Source: Ilyonectria destructans (taxonomy: Eukaryota; Ascomycota; Sordariomycetes; Hypocreales; Nectriaceae). Taken from it: a stretch of DNA of 64,000 bases. Below the pieces are notes generated by a model, which saw only the letters and a list, made by a program, of their open reading frames with translations, did not search any database and had not been told where the DNA came from. Below are positions 44,939-57,204 of this stretch, one piece after another. The stretch lies in the NCBI GenBank assembly GCA_020740775.1, contig JAHEWK010000002.1:3534001-3598000 (forward strand), given 5' to 3'. How positions within the stretch are numbered: position 1 is the first letter of the stretch; every line of letters starts with the position of its first letter. Both the position numbers and the translations under genes were made by a program.

Positions 44939-47900
44939 TTATAATGTTACCTGTTTCTTCTCTGTAGAGTCTAGATGTGCACACTCAACTAGCAGATTGA
45001 CTACTGCCTCGTGCTCCTCAGCTGCTGCCCACAATAGTGGTGTCCGGCCTCTACGATCTCTAGACTCTAGGTCTGCACCACCTTCAAGCAGTATCTTGAC
45101 TACTGCCTCGTGCCCCTTAGCTGCTGCCTGCGATAGTGGTGTCTGGCCTCCATAATCTCTAGACTCTAGGTCTGCACCACCTTCAAGCAGTATCTTAACT
45201 ACTGCCTTGTGCTCCTCAGCTGCTGCCCACAATAGTGGTGTCCGGCCTCTATGATCTCTAGACTCTAGGTCTGCACCACCTTCAAGCAGTATCCTAACTA
45301 CTGCCTTATGCCCTTTAGCTGCTACTAACAATAGTGGTGTCCAGCCTATTTGATCTCCAGACTGTAGGTCTGAGCCACCTTTAAATAATATCTTGACTAC
45401 TGCCTCGTGCCCCTCAGCTGCTGCCAACGATAGTGGTGTCCGGCCTATTCTATCTCTAGACTGTAGGTCTGCACCACCTTCAAGCAGTATCTTGACTACT
45501 GCCTCGTGCCCCTTAGCTGCTGCCTGCGATAGTGGTGTCTGGCCTCCATAATCTCTAGACTCTAGGTCTGCGCCACCTTCAAGCAGTATCTTGACTACTG
45601 TCTCGTGCTCCTCAGCTGCTGCCCACAATAGTGGTGTCCGGCCTCTATAATCTCTAGACTGTAGGTCTGCACCACCTTCAAGCAGTATCTTGACTACTAC
45701 CTCGTCCCCCTTAAATGCTGCCCACGATAGTGCTGAATGACCAAGTCTCACATCTTTGGACTCTAGGTCCGCACCATTGTCTAGTAGTAGCCTCACGATG
45801 GCTCCTTGCCCGTTCTCAGCGGCGTACGATAGCGGCGTACGATTATCATCATCCGTCGAATCCGGGCCATACTCTTTCATCAGTAGATCATTTGCCACTT
45901 GAACGTGTCCAAAGTATGCCGCCAAGTGAAGTCCGGTCATTCCCCTTTGGCTGTACCATGAGTCCCAAGAGTACCACTCAGCTTCCATCAGTGCTTGACA
46001 TGACGCCTCCACCTTCGCCTCGCACTCTAGAAATTCCATAATATTGCGAGGCAAGGTTGCAGTTTGGTGAGCATGGCGACCCCAGTTTTTTGCAGCGTAA
46101 TTGTAAAGAGGATTTGATTGCAGTCGCTGTTCGAACTCTTCGTATGATTGACAGATTCCACTCTCAAAGGCCACAAAGGAGAGATAGGCAATGCACGATG
46201 TTATAATTTCAGTCTCCGCGGCCGGGAACCAATGACTCTGTGTTTCCTCAAAGTATTTCTGTGTGGTGTAGTGGACCAGTCGGATAATGTCGCTTTCCTT
46301 ATCGACGGTGACCAACCCAGCACATACCGACACCATATCTTCAATGTGTGTCAGGTTTTCTTTGTCGAGTTCAGGCTCACCAACTTCCACTGCAAGCGCA
46401 TGCTGGAGTTCTAATGTAGTCAAAGGTCGTTTTGCGCCGGTTATCCACAAGAGGACCCGCTTCGCAAGCTGTTTCTGGTCGACTGACTGACTTTCTATGC
46501 GCTCCATTGCGCCCTTGTATGCATGCTCATACGCTTCCAAACCGCCCGTGGGCAGTTTCTTTAGTGCCGTTCGAACATCTTTGAGGGATACCTTCCCAGC
46601 TAATGATTCCAGATGAAGCCATGCAAGCAAAAACCTGCCGAAGTCAGTAGATTTTCATGTGAGCACATCAAGAATAACATACATGCCGGCACAAGCTTTA
46701 GTGATCTCAGTCTTGACTTCCTTGCAGAGTTCTGGATGGTCTCTGATGCATAATGGCAGGTGCGGCATGTAGCCGTCAACATACCTCCGCACGTCTTGTT
46801 CACTGGCGCGTATTTCTAGCGATATACTGCCCTTAAACTGGTCTGTGATATCTGGAAGAAATCTCGACGTAGAGAAGATGTTTGCTCGGCATTTGAGCTG
46901 GAGGCTAGAGATCTCTGTAAGGAACCTTATCCGACAGCCCTGAGATGTTTGGCACTCATCAAGTGCATCGACAACGATAAATACTCTAGAGTATAGAGTA
47001 GCCACAGAATTGATAGCTCTCGATATCTCGTCAAATGATGGTCGCGTATGCTTGTCCTTGTGGCTATCGTAAAGGGACTTCACACTCTCTGGCAGAGGCT
47101 GGCCCTGAGAAAGTTGCTTCAACAGACTTGCGAGTAAGTCTTCAGCCTTCTGCTCGTGTTGCCGCCGGAAGTTGCAGTAAACATATGCAATTCCAACGCT
47201 TTCCTCTCCAAAACGAGTAGTAAGCTCGTCGATTACAAGCGATGTGAGGATCGTCTTTCCCGCTCCGGGAATGCCTGGGCAGAACAGCGTCTGCTGGGCT
47301 GTCTCCACCCACGTCGTAAACTCAGCCGAGTCCAGAAGCCATTGGCCAGTCCCTGGTTGCCGTTTCCTGAGATAGTCGCTTTGCTGAGGACCGTAATTGA
47401 TGGGTGTGAGCCATTCAAGAACCTGGCAATCTTTTTCTACATAGAAATCAGCTTTGTGTACGATATTTGTAAAGTTAATCATACCTGTAAGAAGACTCTG
47501 AAGCCCGCTATGGGTTTCCGCAAAACCATTCTGAAGATGCTCATTGACCTTCCCTAGTGCCTGTTTCACTTTCTGGACTGTTTACACAACACGTCAGCAT
47601 CTCCGGAAATGCCATTTCCATGAAGTCACTGACCCTCATTGATGATATCCTTCGCTGTCCGCTCTCGATCCACGTCACCCGGCTGTACATATTCCAGAAG
47701 TTCCTTCGCAAACGCTGCTGCTAGAGCTGCAGCGTATTCCTGCCAGGAGTAATTCTTGTGTGAATCGGCATAGTCGCAAATTCCTCGGATGATGATGCAT
47801 GGGAAGTTGTTCATCAGTCCCGCCGCTTCCATCTCGACGCAGAGAACTTGGCCACCAAGATCCTTGTTGAGTTTGTCCCTGAAAGCGGCGTCCTTGATGA

Positions 47901-48801
47901 CTTGGTTACCGGACGCCAACAGGCTGTAGTGCACAATCATATCTCTCGGCTTTCTTCTTATGACCTTGGTCATATCGCAAAAGCGGCAGTCCATCTCTTC
48001 GTCGTCTCCGTCGGTCCCAACATCACTCTCCTGCCCTCCACCAAATGCAGTGCTAATCTTAGGGCTTGTCACTTGCTTAGTGACACCCTCGGTGGAATTA
48101 ACAGCCCACCAGCCCAAAAAGAAAACAAAGAATGCGATGATCGATTTCCAGACCGTTGTAATTGCGAAATGCCAGCTTCTCTGACTGCGATGGGGATTGT
48201 CTGGTTTGAACAGAATATCTTTGAGGGAGTCGGACTTGGTATAATCTGACGCTAGCTTTGGCCAGTTCTTTGCCAGATCCTTCAGATACCCAGGTATCTT
48301 GGACTCCTTCATGCCATGATCGGTCTCCAAGGTCGTCAATGCTATCAGCAGGGCGCTTGGGGGAGGGCTGAGTGCTCCGATTCGCTTGAAACTGCCGCCC
48401 TCTTCCGCTTTGCCAAAGTCCCATTGGATCACTCCGGGATGTTCATTGGTAGGTGAACTGACTACGATATCGCCTAGTCTAACATGGGGTGGAATACCGC
48501 CGCCGATGCCAACCATGAGGCCGAACTTGATAGACGGGAATGTGATGACCATGCGAGCTACGACAGTCGCTGCTTGATTGGTGCCGATCTGGCCTTTAGG
48601 CAAACAGACAATAACAACGTTGTGGTTGTTGATGGATCCTCGGGTATACGAGTTGTGGTCATTTGGCGGGTTGTGGAGACTCTCCAAATGCCTTTGGTCC
48701 AACATAGCCGTCGCCGCGATCCGCTCCTTTGGCAACGCGCAGACCCATCCAACAGTATAGTCGCTATGAGTTCGGGACTCGGAAGTTGTTTCGAAAGTCA
48801 T
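44939..48801 (-). CDS. NLR-type STAND protein: PNP-like, NACHT, ankyrin repeats
   Basis: Four exons (48801-47634, 47577-47485, 47436-46683, 46634-44939) give 1,236 residues. Residues about 14-375 are a purine-nucleoside-phosphorylase-like domain (YTVGWVCALPKERIA, VGIGGGIPPHVRLGDIV, VEMEAAGLMNNFPC, RGICDYADSHKN). A NACHT NTPase follows, with Walker A GIPGAGKT (475-482) and Walker B VFIVVDALDEC (572-582). Ten ankyrin repeats span about 902-1230. Such fungal NLRs are linked to non-self recognition and programmed cell death, and related PNP domains elsewhere act as ATP nucleosidases. The first usable ATG is at 48801; a GTG upstream is really a splice-donor-like GTGAGT. The PNP domain carries an extra hydrophobic segment (residues about 212-234). 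Confidence 0.9.
44960..45946 (-). repeat. Ankyrin-coding tandem repeats, 99-bp unit
   Basis: Ten 33-34-residue ankyrin units are encoded in tandem. The last eight (about 44960-45739) are nearly uniform, built on TPLLWAAAEEHE or TPLSQAAAKGHE blocks followed by AVVKILLEGGADLESRD. Repeats 4-5 and 8-9 match better than neighbours, a 396-bp (4 x 99) higher-order period. Confidence 0.9.
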
Positions 48802-50047
48802 CGTGAAAGGATCGGGTGCTCTTCTGTCGTTGGGTGTCAATCGGTAATGTTCAAAACTGGGCCGTCGGCCGGTCGTCGGTTGAAAGGAGAAGCGACTCAC
48901 CTGCTACTTCCGTGCAAGGTAAAATCGCTTATGGTCGGAGGTCGATAAGGCACTGCGCAACAGAGACTTGGTGATTGCAATCGGTTTCTTGGAGATGTCG
49001 GGTGTTCGACGCTGGATCTTCGATGTAGATAGCTTGGAAGCCTTTGCGAAGCGGGGTCGTCAGGCGTTGATGCTAGAGCTGAGCCCACTCGGATCACTGT
49101 TACCTTGGACGCCAAGGTCAGGACACTGCGTTTGATACTGGACGCGTAGAATGTCAGACGTGGAGAGGTTGAGACTAAGAGGGTGAGGAAAATAAGGTAG
49201 GGATGAAATGGAAGGGAAAAGGCAAGGAGATTACTGGAAATCCCGCTTACCGCCAGCCTCGTGCGGCTGAGCTGTAAGACTGCAGGACACATGAAGCCAG
49301 ATGCCTCCATGGCTGGCGAGTAGACAAATAAATCAGGCAGCCAATTAAAGCGGCCAAAGGGAAAATTCTCGATGTGTACCATCCCCCGGTACTGCTTACG
49401 TGCATTACAGCGTCTTGAACAATTCTAGCCGCCAGCCGTATGCTATTGAGGTTAGGCCTGCTATTTCCAGGTTTATCCACACATTCCAGCTACCTATAAT
49501 TGTCTGAGACGGGGTTTAATATTAAAAAATGTTTGGCAATGGGAGCTTGGAATAGTGGCCTGCAGCAGCGGGCGGCTTGAATTCTCGGCTGATGAGGCTC
49601 ATCATAGAGGATGTTGAGAGTGGGCCAACCTCACTCCTCAATTCACGTAAATCCTTGGCCTCAGATTTTGTTTCCGGGAAGCTGCCTGACGGGACTGTGC
49701 AGCAGCGTCAAACCTTGGCGGCATCATAGCCCCAGCCGGCCGCGAAGGTTTTGCCGGACCATCAGTCGGTGTGAATGCTAGGTCCGAAATGGACATTGAG
49801 CAGAGGGTTCAAGTTGCTTTCGCCATGTTGCAGCTTCTGCTTGGCGTGCATCGTTTCATGCATACATAAGAGCCGCGCGGACTCAAAAGCCACCATGAGT
49901 CCGAGGAACCGAAGAGGGTCAACTTGAGACAAGCGCAGCGAATGAGAGTACCCGCATTGTTTTTCACTCTCGTGTTGCCTGGTCTGCACTTTATAACCTC
50001 TCTTGGCTGTCGTCTTGGCATGTCGATCTCCCTAAGACGTTGACACA
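48802..50047. other. Intergenic, upstream of the NLR
   Basis: A GTGAGT at 48900-48895 (minus) may be the donor of a 5' UTR intron of the NLR gene. The 22-bp dyad copy lies at 49250-49271, and a partial copy of its first half (CCGCCAGCC) occurs at about 49430. No other gene was seen. Confidence 0.4.
49250..49271. repeat. 22-bp dyad sequence, copy 2
   Basis: Identical to 26828-26849, containing CAGCC-N6-GGCTG. It lies 449 bp upstream of the NLR start codon. Confidence 0.8.
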
Positions 50048-51537
50048 ATGGCATCCAAATCGATCAGGGAAAACACCGACAATGACCTACAGGGGGAGCG
50101 TGGATTCCAAATTTCCGTTTCTATGAATCAATTTCAGCAGTAAGTAATAGTCACTTGGCCCTTTTGAGCTTCATTATTACTGGCTGTACTGACAGCTATT
50201 TCTCGATAGGATGCCCTCATGGAGCACACGCACCTCGGAGGCCTGACAGATGAGCCCCTGAATTGCTTCAAGAAAAATGTCACTCCGCAATTGGGTTCGT
50301 CGGTATTCAATCTATCGATAAATAAGAAGATCTAATTGAAGTAGAAATCTCCCCCCCCCCCCCCCCCCCCTGGATTTTGAGAAGCTGTCATAGGACGTAA
50401 TCCCTGAGCAACTGGGAAAATTATAGAGGCCGTTTGGCAACGCCTAACTCTTTCACCTAATGAACACATGGAGCTAATGAATGAGCAGACTGGCAGTCTT
50501 TGGAAATATACCCGGCGATGCTGCAAATAGCTGCTGTTCTTCTTGCTAGAGTCATGGCTGGAACCTAGGCAGCAAAGAACCCTGCTTGCATCCGTTTAGC
50601 ACCGAATACGTCACGGCAGCAATTGAATACGCGACCGCCCTGAAACGATGGCCGCCATTTATGCGCCCCATCGTCTACCGACTGCTGCCCGAACACGGTG
50701 CCATGTTTAAGCAACTTGCTGAAGGAGGTGACATGATCAAAGGCATGTTCGACGAATACAGAGACCAGGAGTCGCGGGGAGATGTCGAGTTGCCCCCACC
50801 TGTGCTATACCTCCTCAGCAGAGATCCCAAGGAGCAGACTGGATCTCATCTTGAAAAACAGATTCAGCGGCAAGCGAACTTTGCTATTGCTGGTATTTAT
50901 ACAACGGCTGCTACTCTTGCTCAATGCACATTTGACCTAGGAGCTAATCCAGAGATTATCCCCGCACTGCGCTAGGAAGTCAGGGCCATCCATGCCGAGT
51001 GCAATGGAAAATTAACGAAGGCCGGGTTGGCCCAGATGAAGAAATTGGACAATTCTATTCGAGAGGTTCATCGGTTGCACGCGCCCGATTTGGGTGAGTG
51101 ATACAAAACCCTATCGAATCCCAATATTAACAGAGCAGTCTGGCTACCATGCAACGGAGAGCCATGGCAACAGTGACAATGTCAGTTGGGAGATATATCC
51201 CGAAAGGATACAAAATCGAAATGCCAAGATTCGCTATTCACCGCGATGGTCGATATTATGAAAATCCCGACAAATTTGACCCCTAGAGGTTCCTAAGCTC
51301 ATCTGAAGGCAACCAAAAGCTGAGCAGCTATGCCACCACCAGCAAAGAGTTCCTTGGCTGGGGCCTTGGAAAGAGCGCTTGCCCAGGTCGATTTCTCTCT
51401 GACATGGAAATCAAGCTAGTTTTGACACACCTCCTTCTCGACTATGATCATTGCTATCAAGAATCCCGATGGTGGTAGGCCTCCTGATATCTTCATCCAA
51501 AACCTGGTTCGCCCACTTCCATGCCACATGGCTTAAA
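50048..51537 (+). pseudogene. Cytochrome P450 pseudogene
   Basis: Fragments of a fungal P450 (ent-kaurene-oxidase/CYP68-like flavour) occur in order on the plus strand: DALMEHTHLGGLTDEPLNC (from about 50211), EYATALKRWPPFMRPIVYRL (50623 on), an I-helix-like IAGIYTTAATLAQC, EVRAIHAECNGKLTKAGLAQ, IPKGYKIEMPRFAIHRDG, and the heme loop FLGWGLGKSACPGRF. In-frame stops interrupt it after PEIIPALR (stop at about 50973) and after ENPDKFDP, and several frame changes occur. The N-terminal membrane anchor is missing. A C20 run sits inside a former intron region. The heme-binding cysteine survives, but no full-length product is possible. Confidence 0.8.
50351..50370 (+). repeat. Poly-C homopolymer, 20 bases
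   Basis: An uninterrupted run of 20 C inside the P450 pseudogene. It is the second long C run on the plus strand of this window. Confidence 0.8.
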
Positions 51538-52781
51538 TGGCAAAGACTAATTGATGGTGTAGGTTTCTCCAATGCACGATGGTGCAGTTCTGATCAAATC
51601 CTTCGATACGGATAATATTTGACCGGAACGATGCTATGCATCCAGTTAGATGGAGAAGGGAAAATTAGATGGGATGCTCCTGCTATATGAAATTGTGTTC
51701 TATTATCTCAGGCTCTGTTGATATTTCGCACCTCGATCCACGACGTTCGTAATAACTCAACCCTCCTCATCAACTAGTTACCGGTTTCGTTTTAATCTCT
51801 TTGCTCATTGGAAAAAATGCAGTCAAACACGATGTCTTACAACTCAACACCCTCTGCATCATTGAACCACTGTATCTAGATCGAACCATCCAATCTAATT
51901 TGTTAGTTAGAAGGGTGTCATGCAGATTTTTAGACATCGTCTATCTTTTGCAAACGAGCTGGTGTGGAATGAGTATGAGAGCAGAGCATGGGGACGTACT
52001 TGAGAACTCGATAGTAAGGTGACTTAAACCATTCACTTTATCAGCAAGTGCTTCCCATACAATTGTGTATCATTGAAAGTGACAGAAAGCCAGCGTTTTG
52101 CAACGGTGCAAGTGACCAAACTCTCCCTTCTCCAACCCCTAACAAATATGTACCTAATTAACGCAGTCCTAATTTTAGCGCTTAGACCCTAACATTTAGT
52201 GCACATATTCTCTAAGCTTTAGTGCATTAAGCGCTTAGCTTTTAGGGTGTGCGGTTTTAGGGCATCGGGACGGCATACCTTTTAATAACAACCACCGTGT
52301 TAGACTTGCCCAGATCAAGATGTCCTCAATGTAGACTGGATACTAATAATCCCTCAATCAGAGTAACGTAGCGTCTAAAAGACAATAATCTGGGCTCATG
52401 GGATGATACGTAGAGGAGTCCAGGACTTCAAAGATTCGGGCAGAAGAAAGTAAATTGATTGCTGTAGCAGCAGTTGGGCCGAGGCCACAATATTGTTGAC
52501 AAAGAAACTTGCAAAAGAGTGAAAAATTGATGCCCTTCCACTAAACTGCTCATCATGCTATTGGGGTCCAACACACAGCAGTTCAGATGAATTTTATCTG
52601 TATTTGTAAAGGAAAATAAAAGCAAAGTCTACATTCTATAAAGCTATGAGTGAAAATTCTATGTTCTATGTCGCGAGAACCAAAATATTAAGAGATGGTG
52701 CAACTTCCCTGCTGCTTCATCATTCGCGTTCCCATCCTCTATGGTATCAAATCCCATAATATATCTGAGCAAGTGTTTTGC
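51538..52781. other. Intergenic with a TTTAGGG-bearing palindromic patch
   Basis: Converging 3' side of the P450 remnant and the PDR gene. At 52130-52265 there are four CCCTAA/TTAGGG hexamers in opposite orientations and the palindrome TAAGCGCTTA (about 52227-52236). This could be the worn end of a DNA transposon. No gene was seen. Confidence 0.35.
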
Positions 52782-55700
52782 TTACTCCGCCTTCTTGGAG
52801 GTCTTTGTTCGGAGCTTCATCAAGGCGTACACCATGCCATAGGAGCTAAAGGCAAAGATGACCACAATCGCGGCGTCTCTCCAGCCGTAGTAATACTCCT
52901 TTAGGTTGAGTGTGCGCAAGTAGTCCTCACCCTTGGTGTAGGAGCAGACCTTGCACTCAGAGGTCGCCTCCGGGTTCACAAGGTTGCTGACGGCGCCGAG
53001 GCCTTGCTCAAGGTAGTCGGCCAGATAGTCGCCGCAGGTCATGTTGCTGGGGGGGTCAAACCGAGCAAATTCCCTGTCTGAGCAGTTGACGTCGGAGCCC
53101 CAAATGTCAAAGACCAGCATGCTTCCCATGAGGTAGTTGAAGGGGTTCAGCCAGTAGATCCAGTAGCGCCAGAACTCCTGGATCTGCTGGTAGGGTACCA
53201 AGACACCACAGAATGAGACCAGAGTACCGAGTATGACTGGGTTGACCAGAGATGCAAAAACCTCATTAGGTGCGTAGGCAGCGACAAACTGACCAATACC
53301 AGTGTAGACGAACTCGTACATAAGCATCACAAAGAAGGTGCCTCCGGCACGGTTCGAGTCGCCAGGGAAGCCAACAGTGTAGTACCAGCAGACAAAGTAC
53401 AAGACGGCACAGATGCACAGATAGGGGATCTCTGAAACAATCAGACCCGTGACGAAGGCCACCCATGAGTACATCTTAGACTTCTTCTCACGCGTTTCGA
53501 AAATGTCGCGACGGTGGATGAACAGCGGCTGAAGTTGGGCCATGACACCGGGAGCAACAAAGATGAAGTTGAAAATAGTAAACAGCTTCAGTTGGAGGTC
53601 TCCGACACCGTCTCCAATCATCCAAAAGGTAAAGCCGTTGAACAGAGCGGACGAGATGTGCAGGGCGGCCTTGTTGTTGACATAGTCGACGTTGCGATAG
53701 AGAGCGACGTTCATGCGATGAGTGACAAGCTTGATCTGCTCCAACATAGGGGTGGCAAACTCGTTACCATCATCGACAGTACCAGGGGGCTTGGCCGCAG
53801 CTTCCGAGACAATACGGTCGACCTCATTGCTGACAGCTTGGTGCTCGGGGGATGCAAGCCAGATCTCGTTCCAGTCCTTTCCTTGTGAGAGGTGACCAGA
53901 AACGACATCAATCATGTGCTCGGCAGGGTTGACTTCCTTGGGGCAAGGAGCACCGAAACGACCAAAGTATTCCTTGATCGTCTTGGCATGCTCACCGATT
54001 TCACCGAAATAAACAGTCTTGCCGCCCTTGGCGAGGAGGAGCAGGGTATCGAACTGAGCAAACAGCTGGGCAGAAGGCTGATGGATGGTGACGAGAACAG
54101 CTTGGCCAACATCGGCGAGCTTGCGCAGGAAACGGACAGTGTTGAATGCAGATTGGCCGTCAAGACCAGAGGTAGGCTCGTCGAGGAAGATCAGGATACT
54201 AGGCTTAGAAACAAGTTCGACACCAATAGTAACACGCTTGCGCTGCTCAACGCTCAGACCAGCGCCAACATCACCAATGAGGGTATCCGCAAGATCGTGG
54301 AGCTCGAGAAGGTCAATGATGGTGTCAACATATTTGAGCTTGTCCGCTCGAGGGGTATCTCGGCTTTGGCGCAGGAGGGCAGAGAACTCAAGAGCTTCCC
54401 GAACAGTGGCAAAGGGCTCGTGGACATCCAGCTGCTCGCAGTAACCAGCGGATCGCTGGAAAGAGACCGGCAAAGGGCGACCATCAACCATGATAGAACC
54501 GTGGATCGTACCGTCGGTCTTGCGTTGGGCAAGAACGTCAAGAAGGGTGGTCTTTCCAGCACCACTGGATCCCATAAGGGCACCGAGCATGCCCGGCTTG
54601 ACCCAGCCTTGAACATTGTCCAGCAGAGTACGATCTCCCGAGGGAGTCTTGACGACGTAGGAGAGGTTCTTCCAGGTGAAGACAGAGGTGTTGCGAACGA
54701 GTTCATCTGAGCTTCCTTCGGAATCGCTCTCAACCATAGCTCCGGTGTTCCGGCCACTCTCGGCCTTCTTCTCTGAGACTTGACCTTCTTCATCGACTTG
54801 TCGAAGGGCATTGGCGATGTGCTGGTTTTCGCGGGGAATGAGCAGTGAAGGCCCGTTCTCAGACGAAGAACGCCACCTCGTAGTTGCAATAATAGTAATA
54901 GCAACGAACAAGGCCCACCAGCACCAAATGATGCCAAAATTCCGCCAAAGAGTCGAGTGGCTGTATGAGAGAGAGCTCAGATAATCATCTCCATTTACAA
55001 ATGACTGACCCACGCGTGCGCCACCGACACCAGCACAAGCCTGGCTCGCTGCGTTGGCAAACGCTCCACCATTGGGGACCAAGTTGTTCCCGACACAAGG
55101 AATGATCTTGTTGTGGAACTCGTTGGATAGCAAGGCGTTGAAAGCGTAGGACATGGGGTTGATCCAATAAATCCACACGAACCACGGATGCATTTGTGGT
55201 TTAGTGATCATGTATCCAGAGTAGATGATGGTAGCGGAGATCAACAAACCGGAAACCTTTGATGCGCCGTCGAATGTGCTGAATGCGGCACCGACAGCTC
55301 GGAACATCGCGGTCATACACTGATGGAGGTTAGGGTGCGTGCACATAAAACAGTGGGGCTATGTAATAGTGGGGTTGGGTGGGGTGGGGGACTTGTCAAG
55401 AATGGGTAACTTACAATCGTGATAGCAATAAGTAGAACCCAGAAGGTGAAGAATGCACCAGCCGTCGAAGTCAAGCCAACCATGAAGTACAGAATCACGG
55501 AGAAGGTTGACACTTGGAAGAGGATAACCGGGATATCGGCCGCGATCTGCGCAAGACAAAAGGCAGCGGGATGAAAGTAGGCGAAAGATTTATGCTTCAG
55601 CAAGACCGGACGTCCAGTAAAGGAGTCGGTAACCTCAGACATGGACAGCAGAGAGTTGAAGAGAACGGCGAAGAAGCAGGCGCCTGACTTGATGAAGAGT

Positions 55701-57204
55701 CCGCCAGAGCTGTTGGGTGCGTTGTAGAACAGGGATCCGGCAATCAGAGCCTGGACGATCGTGGAAACTTGCCTAGAGATTGTTAGCATTCTGATAGTCT
55801 TAGTGGGTAAAGGGTTTCGAACTTGATGATGAAACTGGCGCGATCACCCCAGATAATCTGGTACTGGCGCTTGACACATGCCTCGACCTGATGGACAAAG
55901 CCCACAGTCATGGGGCTTGATGCCGCAAGCCTCTTGTCCTTCTCGTTCACGACACCCTCTTGGAAACGCTTGGTATTTTCCTTGGCAATTTCCGTGGTTG
56001 GGTAGTCGTACTCGGCAATCATGCGCTGGTGAATGGGCGACTTCTCGTACTCAGCGCGCAGTGCCTCGGCGGTGCGCGGGAAGCGATCCTCAAAACCGGG
56101 TCGAATAGCTCGCTCCGTTGGGACGGTGACACCAGTTAGGTAGTCAGCGACGTTGGCTCCGTGTTGGCAGATGAAACCCATGTTCTCCATGAAGGGTCTG
56201 GCTTCCTTCATGGACCCGTAGTAGACTTGCTTTCCCTCGTCGAGGACAAGCACCTTGTCAAACAGGTTGTAAATGCCGTTTCCAGCTTGGTACAGAGTGA
56301 CGATGGAAGCAAGGCCAAGAACATCGGTCAAGGCTCGGACTGCCTTGGTGTATTCCAAAGCGCTGTAAAGAGTTAGCGTTAAGAAACAGGAAGATGCTCA
56401 ATGATAGGCAGTCACTTACGTGCTAGCATCCAAACCTCTTGTTGAGTTATCCCAGCAGGCAACCGAGGCACGGGTAGCCAGGGTCTCAATAATGGAAACA
56501 CGCTTTCGTTCACCACCAGACACACCTCGGACGAAGGCATTGCCGACTTTGGTATCGTGAGTGTGCTCGATGCTCATTGACTGGAGAAGAAAGTCGCGTG
56601 TCTCAGTGCGTAGCTCTTCCTTGGAGGTGACACCGTTGGGCAGGTGGAAGGGGAGCTTGAGGCGGGTAGCGAAGTCCATGGTCTGGCCAACCGTGAGTGA
56701 AGGGAAGAACAGCTCTTCCTCGGTGTTCATGACGATTTGACCCCGGAATCGCTCTGCCTCTTTAGCCGTCATGGATCCGTAGTGAACATCACCGGAGACA
56801 TTGGCGTATCCGTTGCGCTTGTTGGCGATCATGTTCAACAGCGTTGTGCATCCAGAGCCTGGCCGCCCAAGAACAAGCAGCATCTCTCCAGGCTTGACGC
56901 AGCCATGGCTGTTATCGACGATTGTCTTGAGCGGGGCCTTGTGTCGGGACTCTTGGATCAGTTTCGGAATGTTGAATTGAGAGAAGACGTTTTCGTGGAG
57001 GGCGGCATCGGCACTAATGACTTCAACATTGAGGTTGCGCCAAGTAACACCGAGTTCTCGAGGGTTGGGAAAGTCGCCAGCCTGGTCTCGTTCTTTGAAG
57101 GCGGCAACTTTAGGCTTCAAGGACCATTCGGCATCGTCGTTGTCGATACCGTGGAAGACAGACTTGTCGTATACCGTCTGCGATCCATCACCGTCGGAGT
57201 CCAT
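52782..57204 (-). CDS. PDR-type (ABCG) multidrug efflux transporter
   Basis: This is a full-size pleiotropic drug resistance pump in the plasma membrane, with NBD-TMD-NBD-TMD order. Four exons (57204-56420, 56362-55823, 55772-55415, 55319-52782) give 1,406 residues, normal for the family. NBD1 has the PDR hallmark of degenerate motifs: GRPGSGCTT (113-121, Cys for Lys) and [15 protein letters not shown]2 has intact [24 protein letters not shown] and [14 protein letters not shown]. Transmembrane blocks include [14 protein letters not shown] and [15 protein letters not shown]. The ATG at 57204 was preferred to an upstream TTG. The substrate is probably toxic hydrophobic compounds. A divergent Zn2Cys6 gene 1.7 kb away is a likely regulator. 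Confidence 0.95.

Noticed and set aside
53892..54710. 272-codon plus frame within the PDR gene
   Set aside because: Antisense to NBD2 of the transporter.
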